Made by a program: the position numbers and the translations under genes | Part shown: positions 18,601 through 28,070 of the stretch, piece after piece | Position numbering within the stretch: the first letter of the stretch is position 1 | How the letters are laid out: the number at the start of each line of letters is the position of its first letter | NCBI GenBank assembly: GCA_938002665.1 | Contig: CALLAE010000015.1 | Span: 16,985-80,984, forward strand | Origin: an uncultured Saprospiraceae bacterium | Lineage (GTDB): Bacteria; Bacteroidota; Bacteroidia; Chitinophagales; Saprospiraceae | Direction: 5' to 3' | Length of the DNA stretch: 64,000 nt | The notes under the pieces: model-generated | Told to the model about the DNA's origin: nothing | The model's database searches: none | The model's input: only the letters and a program-made list of their open reading frames with translations

Positions 18601-20814
18601 CTCGACGTTTGTGGTACAGGTACTATTTCTAGAACATGGACAGCAGTCTATGGACAGGATACCACATCACAGACTTGTGTACAGAGTATAAATGTAACAG
18701 CATCAGGAACACTAACAAGAAATTCTTTCAATCCTCCAGCTGCTAATCCGGTAGCTAATTGTGGAAATTATACAGAGGATAATGGTGATGGACCTAGTCT
18801 CAAGCCAGGAAGTAACTTCTGCGGAGATGTAGGATTTACTTTTGAGGATAGTCCTTTCTTTAGTGTAGAAGGCTACTGTGTAAAAGTAATCAGAACATGG
18901 ACAGCAATAGATTTCTGCAACTATGATATCGCTACTGGAGAAGGTTCATGGACATGGACTCAGACGATAAAAGTTTCTGACGATCAAGGACCAGAAATTA
19001 CTGGTTGCCCAGATGATATTACGGTCGTCGCATCAGGTGATGATTGCGAAGCACTAGTGAATGTGCCTATGCCGTCGGCAACTGACTTGTGTTTTGATAG
19101 AGAGTTGCCAGCCAGTTCTTTTGAGTGGACGCTTAGTGGATCAGCTTTTGATTCAGGAATAGGAAATACTGCATCAGATACCTTAGGTGTAGGAACTTAT
19201 ACTTTGGCCTGGGTAGCGACTGGCCTATGTGGAGTTGCTTCAGATGCGGATAGCTGTTCTTTCAATATAGTAGTGGAAGATAATAGTACACCTACACCAT
19301 ATTGTAGATCTACTGTTAATACTGTAATCTCTTCTGCCGACCCAGGTACTCTGCCTACTGTGGATATATGGGCAAGTGATTTTGACCTAGGAAGTGTAGA
19401 TGATTGCGATGATAATCTTAGTGTTTCTTTTAGTGGAACAGATCTTAATGATACTCAGAGAGTCTATGGATGTCATCAGTTAGGTTTCCATACTGTAGAA
19501 ATATACTTCACTGATAGTAGTGGTAATCAGGACTTCTGTGTAGCAAGTGTACATATCCAAGCCAATGGTAACATCTGTGATACTATAGGCGCAAGAGCTA
19601 TTAGAATAGAAGGAGACGTCTATACTGAGAATCTTGAAATGATAGAAAATGTAGAGATAGGTCTTCAAGAAATGACTACTACCCAGATGAATATTGCCAA
19701 TACTGATAGCCAAGGACATTTTGCCTTTGAAAATATAGACAGTGGCGATGATTATCAATTACTGCCTACCAGTGCTGATGATTATCTGAATGGTGTTTCT
19801 ACTTTAGACTTGATAATGATTCAGCGTCATATTCTTGGTTTAGAGCAGTTAGATTCTCCATATAAGCTTATCGCCGCAGATATAAATGGAAGCGAAAATA
19901 TCAATGGCTTAGATCTAATAGAGCTTAGAAAGCTAATCTTGGGTATCTATACGGAGCTTCCACAGAATGACAGCTGGAATTTTGTAGACGGAGCGCAGGT
20001 TTTTGTTGACCCATCGGCACCTTGGCCATTCACTAAGAAAATCGAGCTTAATCAACCTAGCCAAGACATGATGGAGAATGATTTTATCGCTGTTAAGATA
20101 GGTGATGTCAATTCTTCGGCAGAAATCAACAGTGCTGCAGGCCAGTTGAGTGAAAGATCAACTAAAGTAAGAATTCAGAATGAGGTGCATGCTGTTAAAG
20201 AAGGTCAAGAATACCTAATACCTATATATTTTGATCAAGATGTGACTGTCTATGGTCTCCAATTGGATTTAGAATTCAGAAATGATCTGAAAGTGGTGAA
20301 TATAGAATCAGGAAAGCTAGATGTGTCTACTGGTAATGTATTGCTTAAAGAAGCGCAGCTTACGGTTAGTTATGATAAAGAATTTCTCTTTGACATAAAA
20401 TCTCAGGAAGCATTATTCTATGTTACTGTACTGACATCCAGTCATTTAGAGGGAAAAGTATTTGATTTTAAGAATGAGGGACTTCAAAATGAGTTGTATG
20501 GTGATAATTATGAGGTCATGGGAGTCAGTCTAGGAGATAACATTCCTTCTTTCGTAACTGAACTGAAGCAAAATGTGCCTAATCCCTTCGATGGATCTAC
20601 TACAATAGAGTTTATCCTGCCTTCAGCGACTAATGTGACACTTAATGTTCTCAATCTGAATGGTAAGATTATTAAGTCTATTAAGGGGTATTATGAGTCT
20701 GGAAGACATGAGATTACACTTTCAAGTGCGGATTTGAATGCAAAAGGGGTCTATTATTACCAGCTAGACACTGAAATCTACTCAGCTACTAAGAAAATGA
20801 TACATATGGAGTAA
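15622..20814 (+). CDS. Giant HYR-type surface protein with dockerin-like, cohesin-like and T9SS type A domains
   Basis: 1730 residues. Signal peptide within the first 36 (MKSLSLPLLGVLLFLSSASG is its core). Residues about 37-220 begin NLVTNGDFETGTLAGW, a jelly-roll carbohydrate-binding-like domain. About 338-435 is the cysteine module ending CWGYFTVEDK. Cysteine-rich HYR-like modules follow (QAPIPVCDQYTAVSL; DQGPEITGCPDDITV). A regulatory-like fold (IEGDVYTENLEMIENVEIGL), a dockerin-like module (about 1385-1500: YLNGVSTLDLIMIQRHILG and AADINGSENINGLDLIELRK), a cohesin-like domain (1517-1640) and a sorting domain (VPNPFDGSTTIEF ... ATKKMIHME) end the protein. Alternative starts at 15631 and 15667 also keep the signal peptide. 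It is secreted to the surface; a binding or structural role is inferred. Confidence 0.88.
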   Translation: MSIMNAFRNAVNKLNMKSLSLPLLGVLLFLSSASGQNLVTNGDFETGTLAGWTTTMTGANTGYVANDGSTFTSCGGAYGSWVSPVPVIAGTYSVLYDHTVGGTASLVSDALVLPEACSSLKYSMDITYESLAPLSDMSQNITVSVLDATMAPIATFYSLTGSGSSGATAQVPASNTCLFLDTSTGSGSGAWGGGQTVHLGIETITQDGCLPHQIDNISLVCQDPFTAMDIELTDPCYCENPENILLPGGPYLFHDYLHVSTTAGLTISLAANDGNFVDATNTAIPVGTVFAEVTPGEYELEFFTASGVSADIEVSSGFGSIPFTAGGCIFENCCSATLACNDNVQISLDYSCEAELIPNLILSGNGIGCPAQVRIKTENDVVVDASTGSGFNIVYPVIGSEYIGKRWKAEIFVMDATGNIVDDCWGYFTVEDKLAPQITCLEDITVSCKDDLEAMTTSVSDFSLCTTGTDTDLTDVALTTLVFDVSAGSYNAWEIINSISVGTPVAATASGAKFTIDGVDISIPTTGTFPNLEYDFTVIEGTLASYIPTMTITLPDADLPAGGICMTTQATSFAAINVADNCSNSEILIGRDELDSNDCGPSGITATRLIEYIARDAGGLVSVPCSFTVSYEKVLLDDVDFPADYTGQCSDGETPGTDVTGVPTVGGCDLSLTENLCKFNISYTDDRTDSSCSDYTILRKWVVLDWCAGQHRQSYQTIEISDTEPPVEMGCPEDDIIVDATSGCSGSYTFKPLDSLNQFGLVFVPTDCSTISYQGEFLTADERDVNEVDQDYNPMGNLGNSMFSATLPVGQNSIKYVATDACGNSTQCTFEVIVRDNQAPIPVCDQYTAVSLDDSGWGRLYGRSLDDGSYDQCGGEVSFEVRRNDAPCASLSDYVGDDTVFGDFVQFCCSEAGDTVETILKVIDEGGLYNTCTVNVVVQDKHGNFSLGCPTPLVVETPCLGSLNDIKGLFGSPSPSNSCGGVPTFISEDSDDGLDVCGTGTISRTWTAVYGQDTTSQTCVQSINVTASGTLTRNSFNPPAANPVANCGNYTEDNGDGPSLKPGSNFCGDVGFTFEDSPFFSVEGYCVKVIRTWTAIDFCNYDIATGEGSWTWTQTIKVSDDQGPEITGCPDDITVVASGDDCEALVNVPMPSATDLCFDRELPASSFEWTLSGSAFDSGIGNTASDTLGVGTYTLAWVATGLCGVASDADSCSFNIVVEDNSTPTPYCRSTVNTVISSADPGTLPTVDIWASDFDLGSVDDCDDNLSVSFSGTDLNDTQRVYGCHQLGFHTVEIYFTDSSGNQDFCVASVHIQANGNICDTIGARAIRIEGDVYTENLEMIENVEIGLQEMTTTQMNIANTDSQGHFAFENIDSGDDYQLLPTSADDYLNGVSTLDLIMIQRHILGLEQLDSPYKLIAADINGSENINGLDLIELRKLILGIYTELPQNDSWNFVDGAQVFVDPSAPWPFTKKIELNQPSQDMMENDFIAVKIGDVNSSAEINSAAGQLSERSTKVRIQNEVHAVKEGQEYLIPIYFDQDVTVYGLQLDLEFRNDLKVVNIESGKLDVSTGNVLLKEAQLTVSYDKEFLFDIKSQEALFYVTVLTSSHLEGKVFDFKNEGLQNELYGDNYEVMGVSLGDNIPSFVTELKQNVPNPFDGSTTIEFILPSATNVTLNVLNLNGKIIKSIKGYYESGRHEITLSSADLNAKGVYYYQLDTEIYSATKKMIHME

Positions 20815-20858
20815 CCTAGAGGGTTATATGAGATATGTAAGAACGCATTTATAATATG

Positions 20859-20893
20859 AAAAAGGTCTTTTCTCTAAGGAAAGGCCTTTTTGT
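20859..20893 (+). terminator. Rho-independent terminator after the first giant gene
   Basis: AAAGGTCTTT (20861-20870) pairs with AAGGCCTTT near 20880-20889, with one G-T pair, followed by a short T run. It lies about 45 bases after the stop at 20814. Confidence 0.7.
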
Positions 20894-21016
20894 ATTCTAC
20901 TTGTTGGCTACCAATGAATTACATATAATCGGATCATTTATGTATTTTATACCAATAAACTATAGGGCGCTACAAAAGATTCGTTGCTTACGTTAAAAAT
21001 TTGTGGTTATTACTTG

Positions 21017-21024
21017 TACTTTTG
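21017..21024 (+). promoter_or_regulatory. Possible -7 element for the cohesin scaffold gene
   Basis: TACTTTTG matches TAnnTTTG 69 bases before ATG 21093. A TTTG lies upstream at 21000, but its 13-base spacing is too short, so only the -7 half is supported. Confidence 0.4.
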
Positions 21025-21092
21025 TCTCTTTAATGAGAACCTAAGGTATATAGTGCCATTTTTCATTTATTTACCTTATAAAAATCCTGGAC

Positions 21093-24000
21093 ATGTCATT
21101 ACGTCTCCATGTTGTTTTAGCCTTACTATTCTTAACTATTAAGGGTTTTGGACAACAACAACCTCCCCTTCAGATTATTGCTGATGCTACCTCTATACCT
21201 GCTCCAGGAGGAACCTTGGATGTAGAGGTTAAGTTTGCAGATTTTGATGCCCTTTTCGGGTTCACTGCCTATATATTATGGGATTCTACCGTATTGGAAG
21301 TAGATACTATCCCTTTTGTAGATGCCACGACTTTACCAGGTTTTTCTAGAGCTAGTATCTCATTACCTAGCCAAAACAACTTAAATCCAGAGCAAGGTCA
21401 GACAAAGGTCTTCTGGTTTTCTGGAGCTGCATTGAGCATTCCGGATAGTACCCATCTGTTTACAATGAGATTTAATGTTGTAGGCGCTCCATGTGATACA
21501 ACTTCATTCTCTATAGGTTCTGTTGGTCCTCTACCGACTCAAATGTCAGAGGCCATAGATGCAAATTTTGAAGACATAGGGATAATCATCAATGATGATG
21601 TGGTGGCTATTCCTGGCACCAACTGTGATGTTTTACCTCCAGTAGGCTTTGATCTGCTTAACGTAACTACCACTGCAGGATCTAATATCTGTATGCCTAT
21701 GGTTGTCTCGAATTTTGATAGTATCAATTCTTTTTCAGGTAGTATTAACTATGATGCGACCCAGCTTAGCTATACAGGTGCTCAGAATTTTGGGATTACA
21801 GGCTTTAGCAGTGCTGATGTTATAGATCTTGGATCTGGTGTTATAACTTATACATGGATAGATCAGTCCACTACAAATCCAGAGACACTTACTACTGGAG
21901 CAACTTTATTTGAAGTATGCTTTGATGCTGTAGGCGCTCCTGGCTCTACAACCGTAGTCCAGATTACAGATACTCCATCAGCTATTACAGTTTCTATGGC
22001 ACCTGCATCTCCTACAGGGATGAGTATACCTCTAGAATTTACAGTAGATCAGGGTATCCTCAACATACAAAATGTTGCTGCTCCAGATCCTCTTGTATTA
22101 AGATTATCTAATCTCAATGCCGATGCTGGAACCAATGTCTGTATGCCAATTACTGTAGTTAACTTCATAGACATAACTCAGGTTAGTGCCAGTACAACAT
22201 GGGACCCATCTGTATTGCAATATACTGGTGTTCAGGGCTTTAACTTGCCAAACTTTACAAGTAATAACGTAAATGCTAATAATGCAGCCACAGGAAGTCT
22301 AGGCTTCACATGGTCTGATATAACTAATAACAACCCTGCAACTCTTACCAATGGCAACTCTATCTTTGAGATCTGCTTTGATGTGGTGGGAAGTCCAGGT
22401 GCTTCGTCAGATGTAGACTTTACTAATAGTCCGATGACCATAGCAGCTACACAAGATGGCACACCTCCTGTAGACTTAATGGTCAATACACAAAATGGAT
22501 CAGTGACAGCTAACTCAATAGCAGCAGCCGGTGTGACTTTTATTCTTGGTAATGCATCAGGTGATTGTGATGATAACGTTTGTATTCCTATTACTGTAGA
22601 TGGTTTTACTAATATCAATTCTGTCAATGGTAGTGTAATGTGGGACGCAGCTGAGCTGAGTTACACAGGTCTAGGCACTGTAAATCTACCAGGCTTATCT
22701 AATGCATCCGGACTGAATACAAATAATGTGAGCAATGGAATGTTAGGTTTTTCTTGGTTAGATCTTTCAGGATCAGCTCCAGTAACACTTGCCAGTGGAG
22801 ATACGATGTTAGAGGTATGCTTTGATGTGGTAGGGAATACTTCTAACTCTAGTTCAGTCGTCAAAATGACAGGAATGCCGACCATAATATCAGTCTCAGA
22901 ACAACCTGCTAACCCTGCAGATCCTTCCATCCAGCTAGACTTCACTCTTGTAGATGGAAGCTTTACAACAATGATGGGTTGTGGAGGAGGATCTATGACA
23001 GATGTCACGTTTACAGTAGGATCAGAATCAGGAGATTGTAATGATAACGTTTGTGTGCCTATCCTCGTCGATGGTTTTACGGATATCAACTCTGTCAACG
23101 GTAGTCTGATGTGGGATGCCACTGCACTGACCTACATGGGCCTAGGAACAGTAAACTTACCAGGACTTTCTAATGCCTCAGGACTAAATACAAATAATGT
23201 TGCTAACGGAATGCTAGGTTTCTCATGGCTAGACTTGTCAGGCGCGGCTCCTGTCACCCTGCCTAGCGGAGGCACCATGCTGGAAGTTTGCTTTGATGTA
23301 ACTGGGACTAATAGTGGTGCTTCTACCATAAAAATGACAGGTAATCCTACTATCATTTCGGTATCACAACAACCTCCTAATCCTGCTGACCCGTCTATTC
23401 AGTTAGACTTTGATCTCGTGGATGGTAGCTTTACGATTGGGAGTGGATGTACAACGACTATGCCAGTGGATTCTGTAGAATTTATCTTTTTAGATGTCTG
23501 TGCTGGCCTTAATGATGCAACAGTTTGCGTCCCTCTTACCGTAAATAATTTTGAAAGAATAGCGCAGGTAGATTTCAGTTTGATGTGGGACCCTGCTGTC
23601 TTAGGTTTTGATGAGTTTCAGAATGTTGCTTTGACAGGATTCAATGCACTTAGTAGTCTCAATGTAAGTATGATTGCTGATGGACAGTTGTCCTTTAGCT
23701 GGTTTGATGATTCTGGTGCCAATCCAGAAACTGTTGCAGATGGTAACACTGTAATGGAAGTCTGTTTTGATGTGTTGGGCGGAGACGGATCTTCATCAAA
23801 TATTACTCTTTTTGATGGCCTCTCAGTAGGCCTTACTGATATCGCAATCGGTCAGGCTGATACAGATCCTACTGTGCCAGTCATGACGGTGCCGCATACA
23901 GTAGAAGCTGGTACAGTAACTATGGGTGGTAAAAATCCAGGAGATTTCCATTTGTCAGTAGGAGAGGTAACTACCAATAGTACTTCAGAGCTGGCTTGTG

Positions 24001-26732
24001 TAGACTTTAATGTGTCTGGTTTTACTGATATCATTATCACTGAATGGAATATACAATGGGATCCATCTAATCTTTGTTTTAATTCAGTTACTAATATTAA
24101 CACAGCTGTCCCTTCACTGACACCGATAAGATTTGATTCTAGTACTCCAGGAATTTTGAAACTGGCTTGGTCAGATCCCAATCTTGCTGGAAAGACAATT
24201 CCTGATGGAGATACGTACTACACAGTCTGTTTTGATAATAAAATGCAATGTGGCGGAACGACACCTGTAAATGTATTAGTTGACGCAGGGCAAGCGGCTT
24301 TCTTCGAAGTCGTTGCAGAAGAAAATCCGACAACCCCTCTTGCTTATACGAGTGATGATGGGGCAGTCTCTGTGATATGTGCACCAGGTATGTTGATGTT
24401 TGATGGAGATGCAAGTATTACCAATCCTAGTTGTAGTTCTGGACCTCAGAATACAGGTTCTATTTCTGTAAATTATAAGCCCGGCACGGCTCCTCATAAT
24501 TGTAGTTGGACTGGACCGAATGGCTTTGCACAGAGTGGCATTTGCACAGGAAATAATACAACAATCTCAGCCCTAAGTCCAGGAACGTACTTTTTGACCA
24601 TAACAGATGACAATGGCGTGACTATTAGTGATAGTTATGTCATAAATAACGGACCAACCATTAATCTTAATGCAGTAGTAACACCTGTCACCTGTGATGC
24701 ACAAGGTAATATTACCCTAGGTAGTATAGTCGTTAATCCTTCAGGAGGACAAGCGCCTTATACACAAACCCCGACAGCAAACAATCTGATAGGCCTTAAT
24801 GTCGGCAGCTACCCTGTAGTTGTGAGAGATGCTAATGGATGTTCTACAGAACAGCGATTTGAGATTTTAGATAATTGTGTAGTCACTCCGATAAATTGTT
24901 CTGCAACGGCGACACCAGCTACGAGTTGTGGTTGTACTGGAACCATTACGGCAACAGCTACCGGTGGGGTAGGTCCTTATCAATTTACTTATTTTCCAAG
25001 TATTTCTAGTGTTAACGCAGTTTGTCCTGGCACCTATACTATAACATGTACAGATAGCCGTGGAAATTCAAATACTTCTACAGTCTTTGTAGGAGAGATA
25101 GACATGGGAGAACCGCAGATATTAATAAGTAATATCAGACCAGGTAGTTCTTGTACTGGAGTCGGTGGAGGCGCTGATATAGAGATTTCAGGAGGATGTC
25201 CGCCATATAATTGTAGGATGGGTCTAATTGTAAATGGAGTCAAAGGTGGGTCTATGCCTTGTTCTTCCAGCAATAATATTTTACCAGGAGATTATTATGT
25301 AGAGCTTATAGATAACCTTGGCAACATTATTACAGAAACACAGTTTACAATTCCGGAACTGAATTTCAATCCACCTGTTGCTGATGTCCAAGTTGTTTCT
25401 CAACCGGGGCCTTGTAGCTATGATCTAGAAGGATCAGTTAGTGTAGGAGCGAGTGCTGGTTGTATGCCATACTCTGTAGATATCATTCCGAGCGATGGCA
25501 ATGCACAGAATCCTTCTTTTCTAAATGTAGCTGCTAATCAAGTGTACAGTTTGCCATCAGGCATGTATGATGTCATAGTGAGTGACAATAGCACCGCACA
25601 GCCAATTACAACTAACATAACCATCGCCAGTCCACCTCCAGCACCTATGCCAGGTGAAATGATGGTGTCTGATAGTTGTGTCGTGACTTTACCTTTCTCA
25701 GGAGGGAATCCTCCTTTATCCTTTGAGTGGTATAATAGTTCTGATTCCCTAGTCGGTACAGGCGAAACGATTAATCTTGTTGATTTAGTAAATGCAGTGC
25801 CAGATACTGTGACGATAACTGAAGTATTCAATATTGTAGTCAGAGATACTTTGGGTTGTGTTCATAATTTCACCCAGACAGTAGAATGTGGAGGTCTTAT
25901 AGACACAGGTACAGGTGAATGTCCTTTGTTTTGGTCAGATGTATTGGGTGGCACGACAAGCTGTGCTGGTGAGCAATTGTGTGAGGGTTCGGTGTCAGGT
26001 ACTATAGAGCAGTGTGAAGGTTTTGGACCATATACGATTACTGTCAAAGATCAAGCAGGACAATCCTTTACTGTGATACAAGAAGAAACAGGGCCATTTA
26101 TGTTTTCAGGCCTTTGTGCAGGAAGCTATGGAGTCATGGTTACAGATGCTGAAGGTGTAGACTGGAACCTCGGAACCAATCTTATAGTAGATGCACCTGA
26201 GCCATTGGTAGTAGATATATCATTAGAAGGTTGCGATGAGGATGATAATGGTTTTTTAGAGGTAGAGGCAATTGGAGGAACTGAAGGTTATAACTATAGC
26301 TGGACTTACCAAGGTGATACAATAGGTACAGATAGTCCTATCTTAGAAAATCTTGAAGATGGAGCTTATTTCTTAGATGTAATAGATGCCAATGGTTGTC
26401 TAGAGTCTAAAGTGTACAACATAGATTGTGATGTGCTGCCGCCTCCTCCTTCAGGTGACTGCGAAGGCACTCCAGTTATAACACCAGGCAATGACGACCT
26501 TAATGAGGTGCTCTTTATTGATTGTGTGCCTTTCGGAGATTATGAGCTGAAGGTGTATGACAGATGGGGGAGACTAGTGCATGGCAGTCTGGCATACAAT
26601 AATGACTGGAATGGAGTAGACCAGGATGGTTCTGAGTTAGGAGAGGGTGCTTACTATTGGGTGCTGCTTTCTACAGACGGAGATAATACGACAGTCAATA
26701 AAGGCACCGTGACAATTTTAAGAAACAGATAA
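21093..26732 (+). CDS. Scaffold-like protein: seven cohesin-like modules, SprB-like repeats, T9SS type B sorting domain
   Basis: 1879 residues. Signal peptide MSLRLHVVLALLFLTIKGFG, then seven tandem cohesin-like modules of about 150 residues starting near 22, 185, 330, 477, 630, 790 and 950. Each has the same skeleton: a strand with CMPMVVSNF or CVPLTVNNF, a YD/WD-ATQL type strand, G...FTW/FSW, then G-lEVCFDV. Residues about 1100-1780 are SprB/PKD-like Cys-containing repeats (SPGTYFLTITDDNGVTISDS). The end (VITPGNDDLNEVLFIDC ... YELKVYDRWGRLVHGS) is the gliding-motility-type (type B) sorting domain. The PorP/SprF gene starts 28 bases downstream, the usual pairing for type B clients. Cohesins bind dockerins, and dockerin-like modules occur in four neighbouring proteins. 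The cohesin call rests on fold pattern, not on a profile search. Confidence 0.85.
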   Translation: MSLRLHVVLALLFLTIKGFGQQQPPLQIIADATSIPAPGGTLDVEVKFADFDALFGFTAYILWDSTVLEVDTIPFVDATTLPGFSRASISLPSQNNLNPEQGQTKVFWFSGAALSIPDSTHLFTMRFNVVGAPCDTTSFSIGSVGPLPTQMSEAIDANFEDIGIIINDDVVAIPGTNCDVLPPVGFDLLNVTTTAGSNICMPMVVSNFDSINSFSGSINYDATQLSYTGAQNFGITGFSSADVIDLGSGVITYTWIDQSTTNPETLTTGATLFEVCFDAVGAPGSTTVVQITDTPSAITVSMAPASPTGMSIPLEFTVDQGILNIQNVAAPDPLVLRLSNLNADAGTNVCMPITVVNFIDITQVSASTTWDPSVLQYTGVQGFNLPNFTSNNVNANNAATGSLGFTWSDITNNNPATLTNGNSIFEICFDVVGSPGASSDVDFTNSPMTIAATQDGTPPVDLMVNTQNGSVTANSIAAAGVTFILGNASGDCDDNVCIPITVDGFTNINSVNGSVMWDAAELSYTGLGTVNLPGLSNASGLNTNNVSNGMLGFSWLDLSGSAPVTLASGDTMLEVCFDVVGNTSNSSSVVKMTGMPTIISVSEQPANPADPSIQLDFTLVDGSFTTMMGCGGGSMTDVTFTVGSESGDCNDNVCVPILVDGFTDINSVNGSLMWDATALTYMGLGTVNLPGLSNASGLNTNNVANGMLGFSWLDLSGAAPVTLPSGGTMLEVCFDVTGTNSGASTIKMTGNPTIISVSQQPPNPADPSIQLDFDLVDGSFTIGSGCTTTMPVDSVEFIFLDVCAGLNDATVCVPLTVNNFERIAQVDFSLMWDPAVLGFDEFQNVALTGFNALSSLNVSMIADGQLSFSWFDDSGANPETVADGNTVMEVCFDVLGGDGSSSNITLFDGLSVGLTDIAIGQADTDPTVPVMTVPHTVEAGTVTMGGKNPGDFHLSVGEVTTNSTSELACVDFNVSGFTDIIITEWNIQWDPSNLCFNSVTNINTAVPSLTPIRFDSSTPGILKLAWSDPNLAGKTIPDGDTYYTVCFDNKMQCGGTTPVNVLVDAGQAAFFEVVAEENPTTPLAYTSDDGAVSVICAPGMLMFDGDASITNPSCSSGPQNTGSISVNYKPGTAPHNCSWTGPNGFAQSGICTGNNTTISALSPGTYFLTITDDNGVTISDSYVINNGPTINLNAVVTPVTCDAQGNITLGSIVVNPSGGQAPYTQTPTANNLIGLNVGSYPVVVRDANGCSTEQRFEILDNCVVTPINCSATATPATSCGCTGTITATATGGVGPYQFTYFPSISSVNAVCPGTYTITCTDSRGNSNTSTVFVGEIDMGEPQILISNIRPGSSCTGVGGGADIEISGGCPPYNCRMGLIVNGVKGGSMPCSSSNNILPGDYYVELIDNLGNIITETQFTIPELNFNPPVADVQVVSQPGPCSYDLEGSVSVGASAGCMPYSVDIIPSDGNAQNPSFLNVAANQVYSLPSGMYDVIVSDNSTAQPITTNITIASPPPAPMPGEMMVSDSCVVTLPFSGGNPPLSFEWYNSSDSLVGTGETINLVDLVNAVPDTVTITEVFNIVVRDTLGCVHNFTQTVECGGLIDTGTGECPLFWSDVLGGTTSCAGEQLCEGSVSGTIEQCEGFGPYTITVKDQAGQSFTVIQEETGPFMFSGLCAGSYGVMVTDAEGVDWNLGTNLIVDAPEPLVVDISLEGCDEDDNGFLEVEAIGGTEGYNYSWTYQGDTIGTDSPILENLEDGAYFLDVIDANGCLESKVYNIDCDVLPPPPSGDCEGTPVITPGNDDLNEVLFIDCVPFGDYELKVYDRWGRLVHGSLAYNNDWNGVDQDGSELGEGAYYWVLLSTDGDNTTVNKGTVTILRNR
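22533..22970 (+). repeat. Cohesin-like module 4, near copy of module 5
   Basis: It encodes a module whose protein is nearly the same as that of 23004-23438 (shared NLPGLSNASGLNTNNV, GMLGFSWLDLSG, QLDF.LVDGSFT). The DNA differs at many synonymous positions. Confidence 0.85.
23004..23438 (+). repeat. Cohesin-like module 5, near copy of module 4
   Basis: Second member of the most similar pair of cohesin-like modules in the scaffold. Substitutions relative to module 4 are mostly in third codon positions, so the duplication is not recent and the protein sequence is under constraint. Confidence 0.85.
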
Positions 26733-26760
26733 TCAAAATACAACTTAATAAAGACTTAGC

Positions 26761-27738
26761 ATGAAACGATTACTATTTGTTTTTATCCTTTTAGCTGTTG
26801 TGAGTAGCGCGGTGGCACAAGTAAGGTATTTTGATGAAAGATATGTTTCTACCTTATCTTTTCTTAATCCAGTACTCATTAATCCTGGAGCGACCGGTAA
26901 TGCCGGCACCCATCAGGTTATCGTAAACTATAAGAATAAGTGGGCGACCTTTCCTGGTACGCCTAAATCTTATTTAGTCAGTTATGATGGTCCAGTGGCA
27001 GATAGGTTAGGCTTTGGAGTACTTGCTTCTTCTGATACCAATGGCAGCCTCGAGACTACAAAACTTCAGGGCTCTCTGTCATATACTATTGAATCACCTA
27101 AAAATGTCATTGGAGCAGGCTTCTCTGCAGAATATATTAATCATAATCTAGCAGGAGATGTGCTTACCCATAGATACGTAGATGCTGGCGATGCTATTAT
27201 TCTGGATAGAAGTGCTGGTAATGGTTTCTTTGATGTCAGCGTAGGAGCTCAGGGTCTATACGATAAGACGATAAGTTATGGTATTTCTTTACCTTCTTTA
27301 GTGAGTTCTAGTATAGGGAATAGTGATGATACATTTACCAGAGAAATAGGCTTCATTGCTAATGTCGGGTACATATATTCTAGTGGTGATGCGACTTTTG
27401 AGCCTTCCGTTTTTGTAAAGCAACTGAATAACGTACCATTCCATGCAGATATCAATTTGCTAGGCAGATTTATAGATGACAAGTTAAGGGGAGGCATTAC
27501 TTATACTGTAGGTGGTGATAAGCGTCTAGGCTTTCTAGTCGGTGCTACCTTTAATGCTATGGGTCTTAACTACAGTTATAATGCGAGTAGACATGACTTT
27601 CAGACTTATAACAATGGGTCACATGAATTTTCCTTACGTTTTGATATAGGTGGTGGTAAGAAGAAGGTGGATGCAGAGGGAATGGAGATGATGCCAGAGA
27701 CGAAGACAGAGCGAGTACTGGAAGGAATAAATAATTAA
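26761..27738 (+). CDS. PorP/SprF-family T9SS outer-membrane protein
   Basis: 325 residues. Signal peptide MKRLLFVFILLAVVSSAVAQ, then the family opening RYFDERYVSTLSFLNPVLIN followed by PGATGNAG, and NKWATFPGTPKSYLVSYDGP. Glycine-rich amphipathic strands continue to an FSLRFDIGGG end, consistent with a 14-strand type outer-membrane barrel. In gliding bacteria SprF is needed to export or anchor the type B client SprB. This gene sits 28 bases after the type B scaffold gene with no terminator between, so it is most likely the dedicated export or anchor partner of the cohesin protein. The pairing by position is strong; the mechanism is transferred from the family. Confidence 0.92.
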   Translation: MKRLLFVFILLAVVSSAVAQVRYFDERYVSTLSFLNPVLINPGATGNAGTHQVIVNYKNKWATFPGTPKSYLVSYDGPVADRLGFGVLASSDTNGSLETTKLQGSLSYTIESPKNVIGAGFSAEYINHNLAGDVLTHRYVDAGDAIILDRSAGNGFFDVSVGAQGLYDKTISYGISLPSLVSSSIGNSDDTFTREIGFIANVGYIYSSGDATFEPSVFVKQLNNVPFHADINLLGRFIDDKLRGGITYTVGGDKRLGFLVGATFNAMGLNYSYNASRHDFQTYNNGSHEFSLRFDIGGGKKKVDAEGMEMMPETKTERVLEGINN

Positions 27739-27816
27739 AATCACAGATAGTGTTCAATATACGGTTACTATATATTAAAAAAATAATATATATGAAATAT
27801 ACCAATACGATGGTAC

Positions 27817-27845
27817 TTCGAACCTAGATTGAAAAACTATCTTTG
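27817..27845 (+). promoter_or_regulatory. Candidate Bacteroidota promoter
   Basis: The -7 element TATCTTTG (27838-27845) fully matches TAnnTTTG. TTCG at 27817-27820, 17 bases upstream, is a near match to the -33 TTTG. It would drive the small exported protein and the giant gene behind it. Confidence 0.5.
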
Positions 27846-28070
27846 TCAAGAATAATAGTGTGCCCATGGTATGCTATTACACTAAGCATATATTTTAAAA
27901 GGACGATCTTAAGAAGAAAGACGAAATCATCTTCAGATAATCCTAAACAAGTTTGGTTAATAAAGATGCGGCAGTAGTGTTGTGTCTCGGTTAGAAAACC
28001 ACAATGCTGGCTACAGTCGGTATTGATTCTATTTATAGTATTATTTGATTATTAAACTTATTTATTCTAA

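Noticed and set aside
22533..23438. CRISPR-like or noncoding tandem repeat
   Set aside because: The repeats are long, in frame and protein-level; they are cohesin-like modules of one gene.
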